This document shows, piece by piece, positions 34,395 to 42,982 of a stretch of 64,000 bases of DNA. Made by a program: the position numbers and the translations under genes. The notes below the pieces were generated by a model. It was given only the letters and a program-made list of their open reading frames with translations, ran no database searches and was not told where the DNA came from. The stretch covers positions 62,001 to 126,000 of the forward strand of contig JAHBWE010000016.1 in assembly GCA_019637155.1 (NCBI GenBank), read 5' to 3'. The stretch's first letter is position 1; every line of letters begins with the position of its first letter. The stretch is from Labilithrix sp. GTDB taxonomy: Bacteria; Myxococcota_A; Polyangia; Polyangiales; Polyangiaceae.

Positions 34395-35915
34395 TCAGCG
34401 CGCCGCTTGCGGGACGAGGGCTCCGCTGACGTGGAGAAGGCCGAGGTCGGCGATCGCGAGATCGACGCGGGCTCGAACGGCTCGCAGCTCGCTGGTCCGC
34501 ACCTGGTCTTCGGCGACACGCACCTGTAGCGCGGTGCCGGTCCCCGTCTTGAACCGAGCCTTTTCGGAGTCGAGCTGGCTCTTCGAGACCGCCAGCGTGC
34601 GATCGGCGAGACCGATGCGAAGCGTCGCGGAGACGCGCCGTTGCTCCGCGTCGTCGAGATCGGCGGTCACCTTCTGGATCGTCGAATCGAGGCGCTGCTT
34701 CGCGGCGGTCACGGCGACGAGCGCCCGCTCGTGCTCCGCGCGATAGCGGGTGTTGTCCAGCGGTGCCTCGTACGTCAGCGTGACCTGCGCCGTGATCGCC
34801 TTGAGCGCGCCGAGTTGATCGAAGACCGGGGGGACCTCGCGGTTGCCGAGGCCATTGGCCTGAACGTATCCATCGACGTCGAGTCGGTGCCGGAAGGGAT
34901 CCGCCACCGTCCGCGCCTGAACCTCGGCCAGGGCGAGGGTGTTTCGTTGCTCGGATATCTCGGGAGAGCTCTCGAGCGCGCGCCGGCGTAGATCGCTCGA
35001 AGGAGCGAAGTCGCGATGCCGGGGCTCCTCGTCGACGGCGCGGCGAGGCGTGAGGTCCGGGTCTCCGACGAGGCGCCCGAGCGCGGTGGAGCGACGGCGC
35101 TCCTCGGCCTCTACCGCGACCAGCTCCTCCTCGAGCGAGGCGATGCGCGAGTCGAACGTGAGCAGCTCGACCGGCGCCAAGCTCCCGGTCTTGACCCGGG
35201 CGGCCGCCTCTTCGCGCTGGTCGCGCGCCAATTCGAGGGTTCGTCGCTGGATGTCGAGCGATCGGCTCGCGTAGTAGAGCTCCCAGTACGCCGTGAGCGC
35301 GTCGAGCAGGAGCTGGCTGCCGGTGCGGTCGCGCGCGGAGTCTGCCGTCCTCCGGTTCACCCTCGCGGCGTCGAGGTTCGCGAGCACGACGTCACGACCT
35401 GCGCCGCGGAGGAGCGGCTGCGTGAAGCCGAGCCGCATCATCCCGCCATACCCGGGACCGAGCTGGAAGATCTGCTGGACCGGCGCGCCGCCGGGAGGTG
35501 TGAACGCGAAGACGGTATTCGACTGCTGCCGCGTCGCCTCGAGTCGGACATAGAGGTCCGTTCCCCAAATGAGCTTTCGGCGCAGCTCGGCCCCGGTCGA
35601 GAACGTCGTCGACGTCGGAAACGTCAGACCGGCGGCGCCGAGCTGGGGCGCGCCGCTGCGAAGGCCCTTTCCGTCGACGACGAGCGTGAAGGGATAGCGG
35701 TGCAGCTCGGCTTCTTCGAGGAGCTGCGCCCGGCGAAGGTCGCTCCTGGCGGCCGCGAGGGAGGGATTCGTCGCGAGCACCATCTCGATGACGGTCCGGT
35801 CGTCGATCGTACTCCGTGGAGCCTCACCTTCGGCGCGCGCGACCGGCGCGAGCGCGAGGAGCGCCGTGAGGCAGCCGGCGAGCATGACCGTCGCGCGCGC
35901 TCGTCGCTCATTCAT
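34395..35915 (-). CDS. tolC: TolC-family outer-membrane efflux channel
   Basis: Outer-membrane efflux factor of 506 residues with a signal peptide ending near VARAEGE and two repeats of the OEP domain rich in long helices. It forms the exit duct for the MacA/MacB transporter encoded upstream in the same operon: its start overlaps the permease stop by eight bases. Last gene of the four-gene efflux operon, ending 20 bases from the convergent lipoprotein. Confidence 0.92.
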   Translation of the reverse strand: MNERRARATVMLAGCLTALLALAPVARAEGEAPRSTIDDRTVIEMVLATNPSLAAARSDLRRAQLLEEAELHRYPFTLVVDGKGLRSGAPQLGAAGLTFPTSTTFSTGAELRRKLIWGTDLYVRLEATRQQSNTVFAFTPPGGAPVQQIFQLGPGYGGMMRLGFTQPLLRGAGRDVVLANLDAARVNRRTADSARDRTGSQLLLDALTAYWELYYASRSLDIQRRTLELARDQREEAAARVKTGSLAPVELLTFDSRIASLEEELVAVEAEERRRSTALGRLVGDPDLTPRRAVDEEPRHRDFAPSSDLRRRALESSPEISEQRNTLALAEVQARTVADPFRHRLDVDGYVQANGLGNREVPPVFDQLGALKAITAQVTLTYEAPLDNTRYRAEHERALVAVTAAKQRLDSTIQKVTADLDDAEQRRVSATLRIGLADRTLAVSKSQLDSEKARFKTGTGTALQVRVAEDQVRTSELRAVRARVDLAIADLGLLHVSGALVPQAAR

Positions 35916-37119
35916 GACGGAGCGCCTCGATCGGGTTGAGACGAGCGGCCTTGCGCGCGGGGAAGAAGCCGAACGCGACGCCGATCGCGGCCGAGAACGC
36001 GAACGCGAGGACGACGATCGAGGGATCCATCACGAACGGCATCGAGAGCACGCGGGTCGCGACGTAGGAGCCGCCGAGGCCGAACGCGACGCCGATCCCG
36101 CCGCCGAGCACGCAGAGCAATATGGCCTCGACGAGGAACTGGAGCAGGACCTCCTCGGCGAGCGCGCCGATCGCGAGTCGAATACCGATTTCACGCGTCC
36201 GCTCGGTCACCGACACGAGCATGATGTTCATGATTCCGATCCCTCCGACGAGCAGGCTCACCGCTGCGATCGCGCCGAGCAGCGCCGTGAGCACTCCCGT
36301 CACGCTGCTCACGGTGTTCGCGATTTCTTTCGTGTCCTGGACGTTGAAGTCGTCCTCTTGTCCCGGCTGGATCCGGCGCCGATCGCGGAGCACTCCCTGG
36401 ATCCGGGAACGTGTCCGCGCGAGCTCGCGCTCGTCCGCGACCGAGACGTAGATCGTCGAGATGTCCACGTTGCCCGCGAGCCGCCTTTGGAGCGTGGTCA
36501 GCGGCATGACGAGGAAGTCGTCCTGATCTTGTCCGAACGTATTCTGCCCCTTCGACTCGAGCAGACCGACGACGTTGCAGGCGACGGTGCCGACACGAAT
36601 CGTCGTGCCGAGCGCCTCCTGGTTGGCGAAGAGCTTCGTCCTCACCGTCTCGCCGAGGATGCAGGCGGGGGTTCCACCGGCGAGCTCTCCCTCCGAGAAG
36701 TCTCGACCGCGGACGATCTTGAGCCCCCGCACTGCGAAGTAGGCATTCGTCGCGCCGTACGCGATGCTCGAATAATTCGTATTGCCATAAACGACGAGCA
36801 CTCCTTTCGTCGTCGTCGGCGCGACGCCGGCGAGGTCGGCGACCTCTTTCTCCATCGCGCGGACGTCCTCGAGCCGGAACGGCGAGGCGGCGACGGTGAC
36901 AGGACCACCGCGCCGGGCCGAGCCGGGCATGACGATGAGCATGTTCTGACCGAGGCTCGCGATGTCGCTCGTCACGCGTGACGTCGCGGACTGGCCGAGC
37001 GTGACCATCGCGATGACCGAGCCGACGCCGATCACGATGCCGAGCGTCGTGAGGACCGAGCGCATCACGTTGCGCCGGATCTCGCGGATCGCCATGAACA
37101 GCGTCGCGACCCACATCAT
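35908..37119 (-). CDS. macB: MacB-type ABC transporter permease
   Basis: Inner-membrane permease of 403 residues: one N-terminal membrane helix (RSVLTTLGIVIGVGSVIAMV), a large MacB periplasmic core domain (about 50-260) and three C-terminal helices with the FtsX signature (TERTREIGIRLAIGA). It corresponds to the C-terminal part of classical MacB, with the ATPase supplied by the separate gene at 37116. Start ATG 37119 overlaps the ATPase stop as ATGA. Works with MacA and TolC to export compounds across both membranes. Confidence 0.92.
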   Translation of the reverse strand: MMWVATLFMAIREIRRNVMRSVLTTLGIVIGVGSVIAMVTLGQSATSRVTSDIASLGQNMLIVMPGSARRGGPVTVAASPFRLEDVRAMEKEVADLAGVAPTTTKGVLVVYGNTNYSSIAYGATNAYFAVRGLKIVRGRDFSEGELAGGTPACILGETVRTKLFANQEALGTTIRVGTVACNVVGLLESKGQNTFGQDQDDFLVMPLTTLQRRLAGNVDISTIYVSVADERELARTRSRIQGVLRDRRRIQPGQEDDFNVQDTKEIANTVSSVTGVLTALLGAIAAVSLLVGGIGIMNIMLVSVTERTREIGIRLAIGALAEEVLLQFLVEAILLCVLGGGIGVAFGLGGSYVATRVLSMPFVMDPSIVVLAFAFSAAIGVAFGFFPARKAARLNPIEALRHE

Positions 37120-37859
37120 GTCCTCGACCGGGGAGGAACGGACGGGGGCGGAGTGGGGACGTTGGGCACGTCGCTCTCGACGAGGCCGTCCCTGAACCGG
37201 ATGATCCGCCTCGCCCAGCACGCGATGTCGGGCTCGTGGGTGACCATCACCACCGAGATGCCGCGCGTTCGATTCAGCTCGGAGAGGAGGACCATGATCT
37301 CGCTCTTCTTCGCCGAGTCGAGGTTTCCGGTGGGCTCGTCCGCGAGCACGAGCGAGGGCTCGGTGACGATCGCCCGCGCGATCGCGACGCGCTGTTGCTG
37401 CCCGCCGGAGAGCTCGGCCGGAGTGTGGTGCTCGCGACCGGCGAGGCCGACCGAGTGCAGCGCCTCGATCGCGCGCTCGCGGCGTTCGCCGGCGCCGACT
37501 CGACGATAGATGAGCGGGAGCTCGACGTTCTCGAGCGCGCTCGTACGGCCGAGCAGGTTGAAGCCCTGGAAGACGAACCCGATGTAGTGGCGACGGAGGA
37601 GGGCGAGCTGGTCGAGATCGAGCTCGGTCACCTCGACCCCACGAAAGCGGTAGGAGCCGAACGTCGGTCGATCGAGGCAGCCGAGGACGTTCATGCACGT
37701 CGATTTGCCCGAGCCGCTCGCCCCGATCACGGCGACGAGCTCGCCGTGGGCGATCGAGAGGCTGACGCCGTCGAGCGCCCGCACCTCCGCGTCTCCGGAG
37801 CCGTAGACCTTGCTCACGTCCGCGAGCTCGATGAGGGGCTCAGCGGGGTACGACGACAT
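37116..37859 (-). CDS. macB: MacB-type ABC transporter ATPase (separate subunit)
   Basis: ATPase of 247 residues of the LolD/MacB class: Walker A GASGSGKST, Q-loop FVFQGFNLL, signature LSGGQQQR, Walker B LVLADEPTG and switch His in VMVTHEPD. It powers the permease encoded next. It starts within the last 20 bases of macA, completing a chain of overlapping genes. Confidence 0.95.
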   Translation of the reverse strand: MSSYPAEPLIELADVSKVYGSGDAEVRALDGVSLSIAHGELVAVIGASGSGKSTCMNVLGCLDRPTFGSYRFRGVEVTELDLDQLALLRRHYIGFVFQGFNLLGRTSALENVELPLIYRRVGAGERRERAIEALHSVGLAGREHHTPAELSGGQQQRVAIARAIVTEPSLVLADEPTGNLDSAKKSEIMVLLSELNRTRGISVVMVTHEPDIACWARRIIRFRDGLVESDVPNVPTPPPSVPPRSRT

Positions 37860-39048
37860 CGACGACCACCTCGGTTCCGACCGCGACCTCTCCGCTCACG
37901 ACCTGCGTCACGTGTCCATCGGTTGCGCCCGTCTTGACCGGGATCGACACCGGTGCTCCGCCGCGCAGGAGATGGACCCGCTTCTCGTCGGCCTTCGGCG
38001 GTGGGGGAGGGGCCACGCCCGGGCTGACGGGAGGCACGAACCGAAGCGCGGCGTTCGGCACGACGAGCGTGTCCGCGATCGTCTCCGACGTGATCGTCGC
38101 GGTCGCGGTCATTCCCGGGCGGAGCAGCAGCTCGTCGTTGTCGACGGTGAGGACCGCCTCGTACGAGACGACGCTCTGGGAGGACTTCGGCTCGTTGCGC
38201 AGCGAGACGACCTTCGAGGAGAACGTGCGCTGAGGATAGGCGTCGACCGTGAACGTCGCCGCGCCTCCCTCCTTCACGCGCCCGACGTCGGCTTCATCGA
38301 CGTCGACGTGGAGGGCGAGCTTGGTCAGATCCTCCGCGACGCGGAAGAGGACCGGCGTCTGGAATCCGGCGGTCACGGTCTGACCGGGCTCGACGGCGCG
38401 CGCGAGGACGATCCCGTCGATGGGCGCGAGGATCTTCGTCTTGCCCACCCTGGACTGCGCCGACTTCAGGGACGCGCGCGACAGGCTCGCGCTCGCGGTG
38501 GCGCTCGACAAGCTCGCCTGCGCGCGCGCCTCGGCCGCGCGCGCCGCCTCGAGGTCCTTCTGCGAGATGAGCCCTTGCGCGGCCTGTTCTTCGGCGCGGT
38601 CGCGGGCCTGTTTGGACTCCAGCACGTTCGCCTGCGCCGTGCGGATGTTCGCTTCGGCGGAGAGGACCTGTGCGTTCGTCTCTTCCAGCGCGGCGTTGAG
38701 CTGCTCGGGATCGATCTCCGCGAGGACTTGACCCTTCTTGACGCGATCGTTGTAGTCGACGAGGACACGAAGGACCTTGCCGGTGACCTCGGCGCCGACC
38801 TCGACCGTGTTCAGTCCCTGGATCTTGCCGGTCGCCGAGATCGTGACGTGAACGTCCGCACGGAGCGCGCGCTCCGTGACGTACTGCGGGCTCTTGGCCG
38901 CCGCCCGCCGGCGCAGGAGGTGCACGCCCACGAGCGCGACGACGACCACGGCGAGCGCGAGGACGAGCCACTTCGCGACCGTGCGCCTCTTCGAGCGGCC
39001 GATGCGAAGGACTCTGCGGACGTCGTCATCCGGGCGGGTCGAGGTCAT
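37840..39048 (-). CDS. macA: MacA-like periplasmic adaptor (membrane fusion protein)
   Basis: Adaptor of 402 residues with an N-terminal membrane anchor (about 26-46), a lipoyl/barrel-sandwich domain (GKIQGLNTVEVGAEVTGKV and ILAPIDGIVLARAVEPGQ), a long helical hairpin (about 110-190) and beta-barrel domains. It connects the MacB inner-membrane pump with TolC. First gene of the operon macA-ATPase-permease-tolC on the minus strand; the 138-base gap above it holds the promoter. Confidence 0.93.
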   Translation of the reverse strand: MTSTRPDDDVRRVLRIGRSKRRTVAKWLVLALAVVVVALVGVHLLRRRAAAKSPQYVTERALRADVHVTISATGKIQGLNTVEVGAEVTGKVLRVLVDYNDRVKKGQVLAEIDPEQLNAALEETNAQVLSAEANIRTAQANVLESKQARDRAEEQAAQGLISQKDLEAARAAEARAQASLSSATASASLSRASLKSAQSRVGKTKILAPIDGIVLARAVEPGQTVTAGFQTPVLFRVAEDLTKLALHVDVDEADVGRVKEGGAATFTVDAYPQRTFSSKVVSLRNEPKSSQSVVSYEAVLTVDNDELLLRPGMTATATITSETIADTLVVPNAALRFVPPVSPGVAPPPPPKADEKRVHLLRGGAPVSIPVKTGATDGHVTQVVSGEVAVGTEVVVDVVVPR

Positions 39049-39186
39049 CGTCGTCGCTCTCGATCTCGAGGCTGCGCACGAATACGATGCTCGATCGCGA
39101 GGCAGAATTCCGCGGCGAAGAAGGCTATTCGACCAATGGTCTGTCTGGATTGCCGAGCGGTCCGCGAGGACTCCCGAGCAGGTCGC

Positions 39187-41211
39187 TTACGGACAGGGCT
39201 TCATGCCGTCGATCCACGACGAGATCAGGTCCACCGCCGCGGTGTCGACGCGGGCGCGGCCGAGCGGGGGCATGAGGCCGCTCTCGGCGTGGCTCATTCG
39301 CTGGTAGAGCACCGAGCTCGCCGCGTCGCCGGGGTGGATCACGAACGGCTTCGTGTCCGACGCGAGGTCGTAGGAGGCGCTCGCGGTTCGACACACCGTG
39401 AGCGTGTCGGCGAGCGCGGTCGTGAAGCGGAGGTCGACCGCGGTGCCCATTCCGCTGTGGCACTGGCTGCAGTTCGCGGCGAGGTAGCTCCGCGCGCGCG
39501 ACTCCAGCGGGGCCGCCAGCGGATCGAACGGATCGACGAGCGGCGTCACGCGCGCTCCGTCGACGGGGCGGTCGAGCAGTCCCCGTTGGGCGAGGACGTC
39601 GAGCCGATCGCCGCGCGCGAGCTGCGGCGGCGTGAAGCCGAGGACCGTGCCGGCGCCGCGCCGATGGCAGGCCGAGCACTGGCTCCGGCTCGGCACCGTC
39701 CACGGAACGCCGTCGACGTCGACCGACTTGCCCTCGCGGAGGAGCACCGCGTCGGTCTGGCCCTCGTTCCACTCGAACGTGTACGCGAGCCAGCTCTCGT
39801 CGACCGACTTCGTGAGCATGCGCGTCTCGATCTTCTGCCCGTGCGCGGAGAGCTCCTTGAGGAGGACGGTGCCGATCGGAAAGTGGAACGTCTCCTCGTC
39901 GGTGACGTGGATGGGGAAGCCCGGGAGCCCGAGCCAGCGCCGTTTGTCGAGGCCGTCGGACCAGAGCTCGGCGTTCACGTCGTAGGGGATGAGGCTCGGA
40001 TCGTCGAGGCAGCCGAGCGAGCCGAGCGTCGCCGCTTCCTCCTGCCCCGCCGCGTTCGCTTCGAGGCGGAGGACCTGGCCGGCGAAGTCGACGACGAGGA
40101 TCTCGCCGTCGTCGTCCTCACCGAACGCCGAGATGAAGCGGCCGCTGTCGAGCAACAGGCGCGCGTCGTCGCTCGGGTTCGCGGCGTCGAGCGCGGCGAG
40201 GCGGCCGGTCATGAAGTCGCCGAACACGTAGAGACCCGCGAGCTCCGGCTGCGAGCCGCGGTACACGTAGCCGCCGGTGACGGAGAACCCGTCCGCGTGC
40301 GCGTACTCGTGCACGGGATCGATCGCGCCGCCCGGCACCTCGCACGGCGCCGGGGCGGTCACGAAGCAGTGGCGCCCCTCGTGGATCGGCCAGCCGTAGT
40401 TGCCGCCCTTCGTGACGATGTTGATCTCTTCGTAGTGCTCGTGACCGACGTCGCCGACCCAGAGCCGGCCGTCGGGAGCGAACGAGAAGCTCCAAGGGTT
40501 GCGGAGGCCGATCGCGAACACCTCGGGCTCCGGGCGCGCGGCGCCGAGCACGTCGAGGCGGACGATCTTGCCGAAGAGCTGCGCGGGATCCTGCGCCCGC
40601 CGGAGGGGATCGCCCCACGAGCCGTCGCCGATGCCGACGTAGAGCAGGCGATCGGGACCGAACACGAGCCGCCCGCCGTTGTGCCCCTTCTCTTCGCGCT
40701 CGATCGTGAAGAGGATCTCCTCCGTCGCCGGGTCGATCGTCGCGCCGCCGTCGCGGCTCGTGAAGCGCGAGTAGACGAGGCGGAAGACGGAGCCGGGCAC
40801 GTCCGAGCGGCCGGTGTACACGGCGAAGACCTCGGGCTTCGTCACGTAGTCGGGCGAGGCCGCGAACCCGATGAGGCCCGACTCGCCGGTCGTCTCGGCG
40901 AGCACGGCGCCGAGATCGAGGAACGGGACCGCGGTGTGGGTGCCCTCGCTCTCGACGACGCGCACGACCTTGCCGTCCTGTCCGGCGACGAGCCAGTCGC
41001 GGCCGGCGCGCGCGAGCGCGAGCGGTCCGAAGAAGCGGACGCCGTCGAACCGATCGACGAGGCGGAAGGCGGCCGGCGCGAGCGGCGCCCGACACGTGAC
41101 CGTCGGCGCGTCGGGCTTCAACTGCGCGTCGTGGCAGCTCGCGACGAACAGGACCGCTGCTGCAAGCTGCAATACGCTGCGCGTGCGGCTCACCGGCCGT
41201 GGACTATGCAC
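39187..41211 (-). CDS. PQQ-type sugar dehydrogenase fused to SO_2930-like diheme cytochrome c
   Basis: Predicted lipoprotein of 674 residues (lipobox LFVASC). The N-terminal half (about 45-390) is a six-bladed glucose/sorbosone dehydrogenase propeller, with GRDWLVAGQDGKV, KGHNGGRLVFGPD and GLRNPWSFSFAPDG. The C-terminal half matches the SO_2930-type cytochrome pattern (IPYDVNAELWSDG, FPIGTVLLKE, TFEWNEGQTDAVL) and carries two heme sites, CSACH (512-516) and CSQCH (581-585). A fusion would pass electrons from an oxidised sugar or alcohol straight to heme in the periplasm. Both halves are recognised by motif only. Confidence 0.85.
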   Translation of the reverse strand: MHSPRPVSRTRSVLQLAAAVLFVASCHDAQLKPDAPTVTCRAPLAPAAFRLVDRFDGVRFFGPLALARAGRDWLVAGQDGKVVRVVESEGTHTAVPFLDLGAVLAETTGESGLIGFAASPDYVTKPEVFAVYTGRSDVPGSVFRLVYSRFTSRDGGATIDPATEEILFTIEREEKGHNGGRLVFGPDRLLYVGIGDGSWGDPLRRAQDPAQLFGKIVRLDVLGAARPEPEVFAIGLRNPWSFSFAPDGRLWVGDVGHEHYEEINIVTKGGNYGWPIHEGRHCFVTAPAPCEVPGGAIDPVHEYAHADGFSVTGGYVYRGSQPELAGLYVFGDFMTGRLAALDAANPSDDARLLLDSGRFISAFGEDDDGEILVVDFAGQVLRLEANAAGQEEAATLGSLGCLDDPSLIPYDVNAELWSDGLDKRRWLGLPGFPIHVTDEETFHFPIGTVLLKELSAHGQKIETRMLTKSVDESWLAYTFEWNEGQTDAVLLREGKSVDVDGVPWTVPSRSQCSACHRRGAGTVLGFTPPQLARGDRLDVLAQRGLLDRPVDGARVTPLVDPFDPLAAPLESRARSYLAANCSQCHSGMGTAVDLRFTTALADTLTVCRTASASYDLASDTKPFVIHPGDAASSVLYQRMSHAESGLMPPLGRARVDTAAVDLISSWIDGMKPCP

Positions 41212-41262
41212 GCAAAGCGCGCGCGCCGCAGCTGTGATCCGACGAGCCGGACGATACGAAGC

Positions 41263-42210
41263 TCAAGCGACGTAGCGCTGGGTCGGGACGTCCCAACAGT
41301 CGGAGCCGCTCACGACGACGGGCGCAGGGCGCGTCGCGGCGGCCTGCGCGGCCTTGCGCGCGTGCGAGCCCTCGCGGCGCATCACCGTGCGCGCCTCGAG
41401 GAGGTCGTGCTGCATCTCCGCCGCCGACGCGTAGCGCTCGCGGAGGTTGGGCTCGGTCGCCTTCGAGACGATCGCGTCGAACATCCAGTTGATCGAGCGG
41501 TAGCGCGTGACGCGCGGGACGCGGATCGACACGCCGTCCATCAGCTCCGCGCACGTGCGGCCGAGGAAGCCGGGGCGGCCGGTGAGGGCCTCGAAGAGGA
41601 TGAGGCCGACCGAGAAGAGGTCGGCGCGCGCGTCGAGGTCGCGCTCGCCGTACGCCTGCTCCGGCGAGAGGTAGCCGGGCGTGCCGACGACGAAGCCCGT
41701 CAGCGTGAGCGTCTGCGAGTCGAGGCTGTGATCGATGCGCCGGCACGTCCCGAAGTCGAGGACCTTCACCGTCACGCGACCGCGCGCGCGCGTGACGAAC
41801 ACGTTCTCCGGCTTCACGTCGCGATGGATGACGCCGGCCTCGTGCGCGGCCTGGAGCCCGGCGAGGATCTGAACGCCGATCTCGAGCGCCTCCTCTTCTT
41901 CGAGGCGCCCTTCGCGGATGAGTACCTCGCGGAGCGACTCGCCCTCGAGGAGCTCCATCGCGACGTAGGGGCGGCCGTCGTCGAAGAAGCCCGACTCGTA
42001 CACCTCGCAGACGTTCGGGTGACGGATCGACGCGGCGGTGCGCGCCTCGCGGCTGAAGCGGGCCTTCGTGATCGAGTCGAGGTGCGTCTCGGGCAGGACC
42101 TTGAGCGCCACGCGGCGCCGCGTCTTTCGGTCCAGTGCTTCGTAGACGGTGGCGTTGCCGCCACGTCCGAGGATCCGCCCGAGGGAGTAACGCGAGACGT
42201 CGCCGGCCAT
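41263..42210 (-). CDS. soluble Hanks-type Ser/Thr protein kinase
   Basis: Kinase of 315 residues without a membrane segment: Gly-rich loop LGRGGNATVYEA, VALK Lys37, HRDVKPEN Asp131, DFG Asp152 (LDFGTCR), GTPGYLSPEQ. The ATG at 42210 is chosen because it immediately precedes the kinase fold; ATG 42381 would add 57 Arg-rich residues with no domain. It is a probable paralogue of the kinase at 2185, sharing the layout and the basic stretch after the C-lobe. Divergent from the MopE-like lipoprotein, so the 190 bases between hold both promoters. Confidence 0.92.
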   Translation of the reverse strand: MAGDVSRYSLGRILGRGGNATVYEALDRKTRRRVALKVLPETHLDSITKARFSREARTAASIRHPNVCEVYESGFFDDGRPYVAMELLEGESLREVLIREGRLEEEEALEIGVQILAGLQAAHEAGVIHRDVKPENVFVTRARGRVTVKVLDFGTCRRIDHSLDSQTLTLTGFVVGTPGYLSPEQAYGERDLDARADLFSVGLILFEALTGRPGFLGRTCAELMDGVSIRVPRVTRYRSINWMFDAIVSKATEPNLRERYASAAEMQHDLLEARTVMRREGSHARKAAQAAATRPAPVVVSGSDCWDVPTQRYVA

Positions 42211-42400
42211 CGCTTCCGTCCTCAGCAGCCGACGTGCCAGGTGATGGAATCTGAAATGCCGCGGAGATAGCTGGTCCGCGCGCCGCCCTTTCGCCGGCGT
42301 GATCCGAGCTCCATACCTCCGTGATCGACTCGAGCACGATCGATTCGATCGGATGGGGCGGCGAAGACCCAGGGTGTCCACAATGGGTTAGTCTGGGGGA

Positions 42401-42982
42401 GTGCTCCGCCGGATCACGGTCGTCATGACGCTCGCCGCCGCGGCCTTCGCCGCGTGCAGCGACTACGACTCGGAGGAGCGAGACGCGCCGCTCGACGCCG
42501 GCGCGGAAGCCGCGACGACGGACGTGGACGCGGGAGAGGACGCGGACGTGGACGCGGGCGTGACGGAGGACGCGGGCGCGGAGGCGGCGAGTCACGACGG
42601 CGGCGCGGACGCGGACGCCGACGCGCGCTCGTGCGTGAAGCCGTGCGACTGCGACGGAGACGGCTACGAGCGGAAGGAGTGCTCCGGTGACGCCGGGCCG
42701 TTCGACTGCGACGACCACGATCCGGAGCGCCACCCGGGCGTGTCGGTCTTCTCGACGCGCCTTCCTACCTCCGGGAGCGACGGCGACTGGAACTGCGACG
42801 GCCAGATCGAGCTCGGCTTCCGGATCGTGAGCTGCACGAGCCTCGTCGGCCTCGGCTGTGCGGGGAGCGGCTTCAAAGACGATCCGGGCTGCGGCGAAAG
42901 CGGGACGTTCTACGAATGTCAGGCGAACGCCCTCAATTGCGCGTTCATCGTGAGCGGCGAGCGCGTGCAGGCGTGCCGCTGA
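42401..42982 (+). CDS. lipoprotein with MopE-like metal-binding motif
   Basis: Predicted lipoprotein of 193 residues starting with GTG (lipobox AFAAC). An Asp/Ala/Glu/Gly linker is followed by CDCDGDGYERKEC and FDCDDHDPERHPG, the Asp-rich pattern of the putative metal-binding MopE/thrombospondin-type-3 repeat, probably for calcium or another divalent metal. The rest has about eight further Cys. Its stop abuts the convergent Roadblock-like gene. Confidence 0.8.
   Translation: MLRRITVVMTLAAAAFAACSDYDSEERDAPLDAGAEAATTDVDAGEDADVDAGVTEDAGAEAASHDGGADADADARSCVKPCDCDGDGYERKECSGDAGPFDCDDHDPERHPGVSVFSTRLPTSGSDGDWNCDGQIELGFRIVSCTSLVGLGCAGSGFKDDPGCGESGTFYECQANALNCAFIVSGERVQACR

Noticed and set aside
37810..42270. 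A 1486-codon plus-strand frame
   Set aside because: Lies opposite macA, the dehydrogenase fusion and a kinase, all with strong motifs; composition is charged low-complexity.
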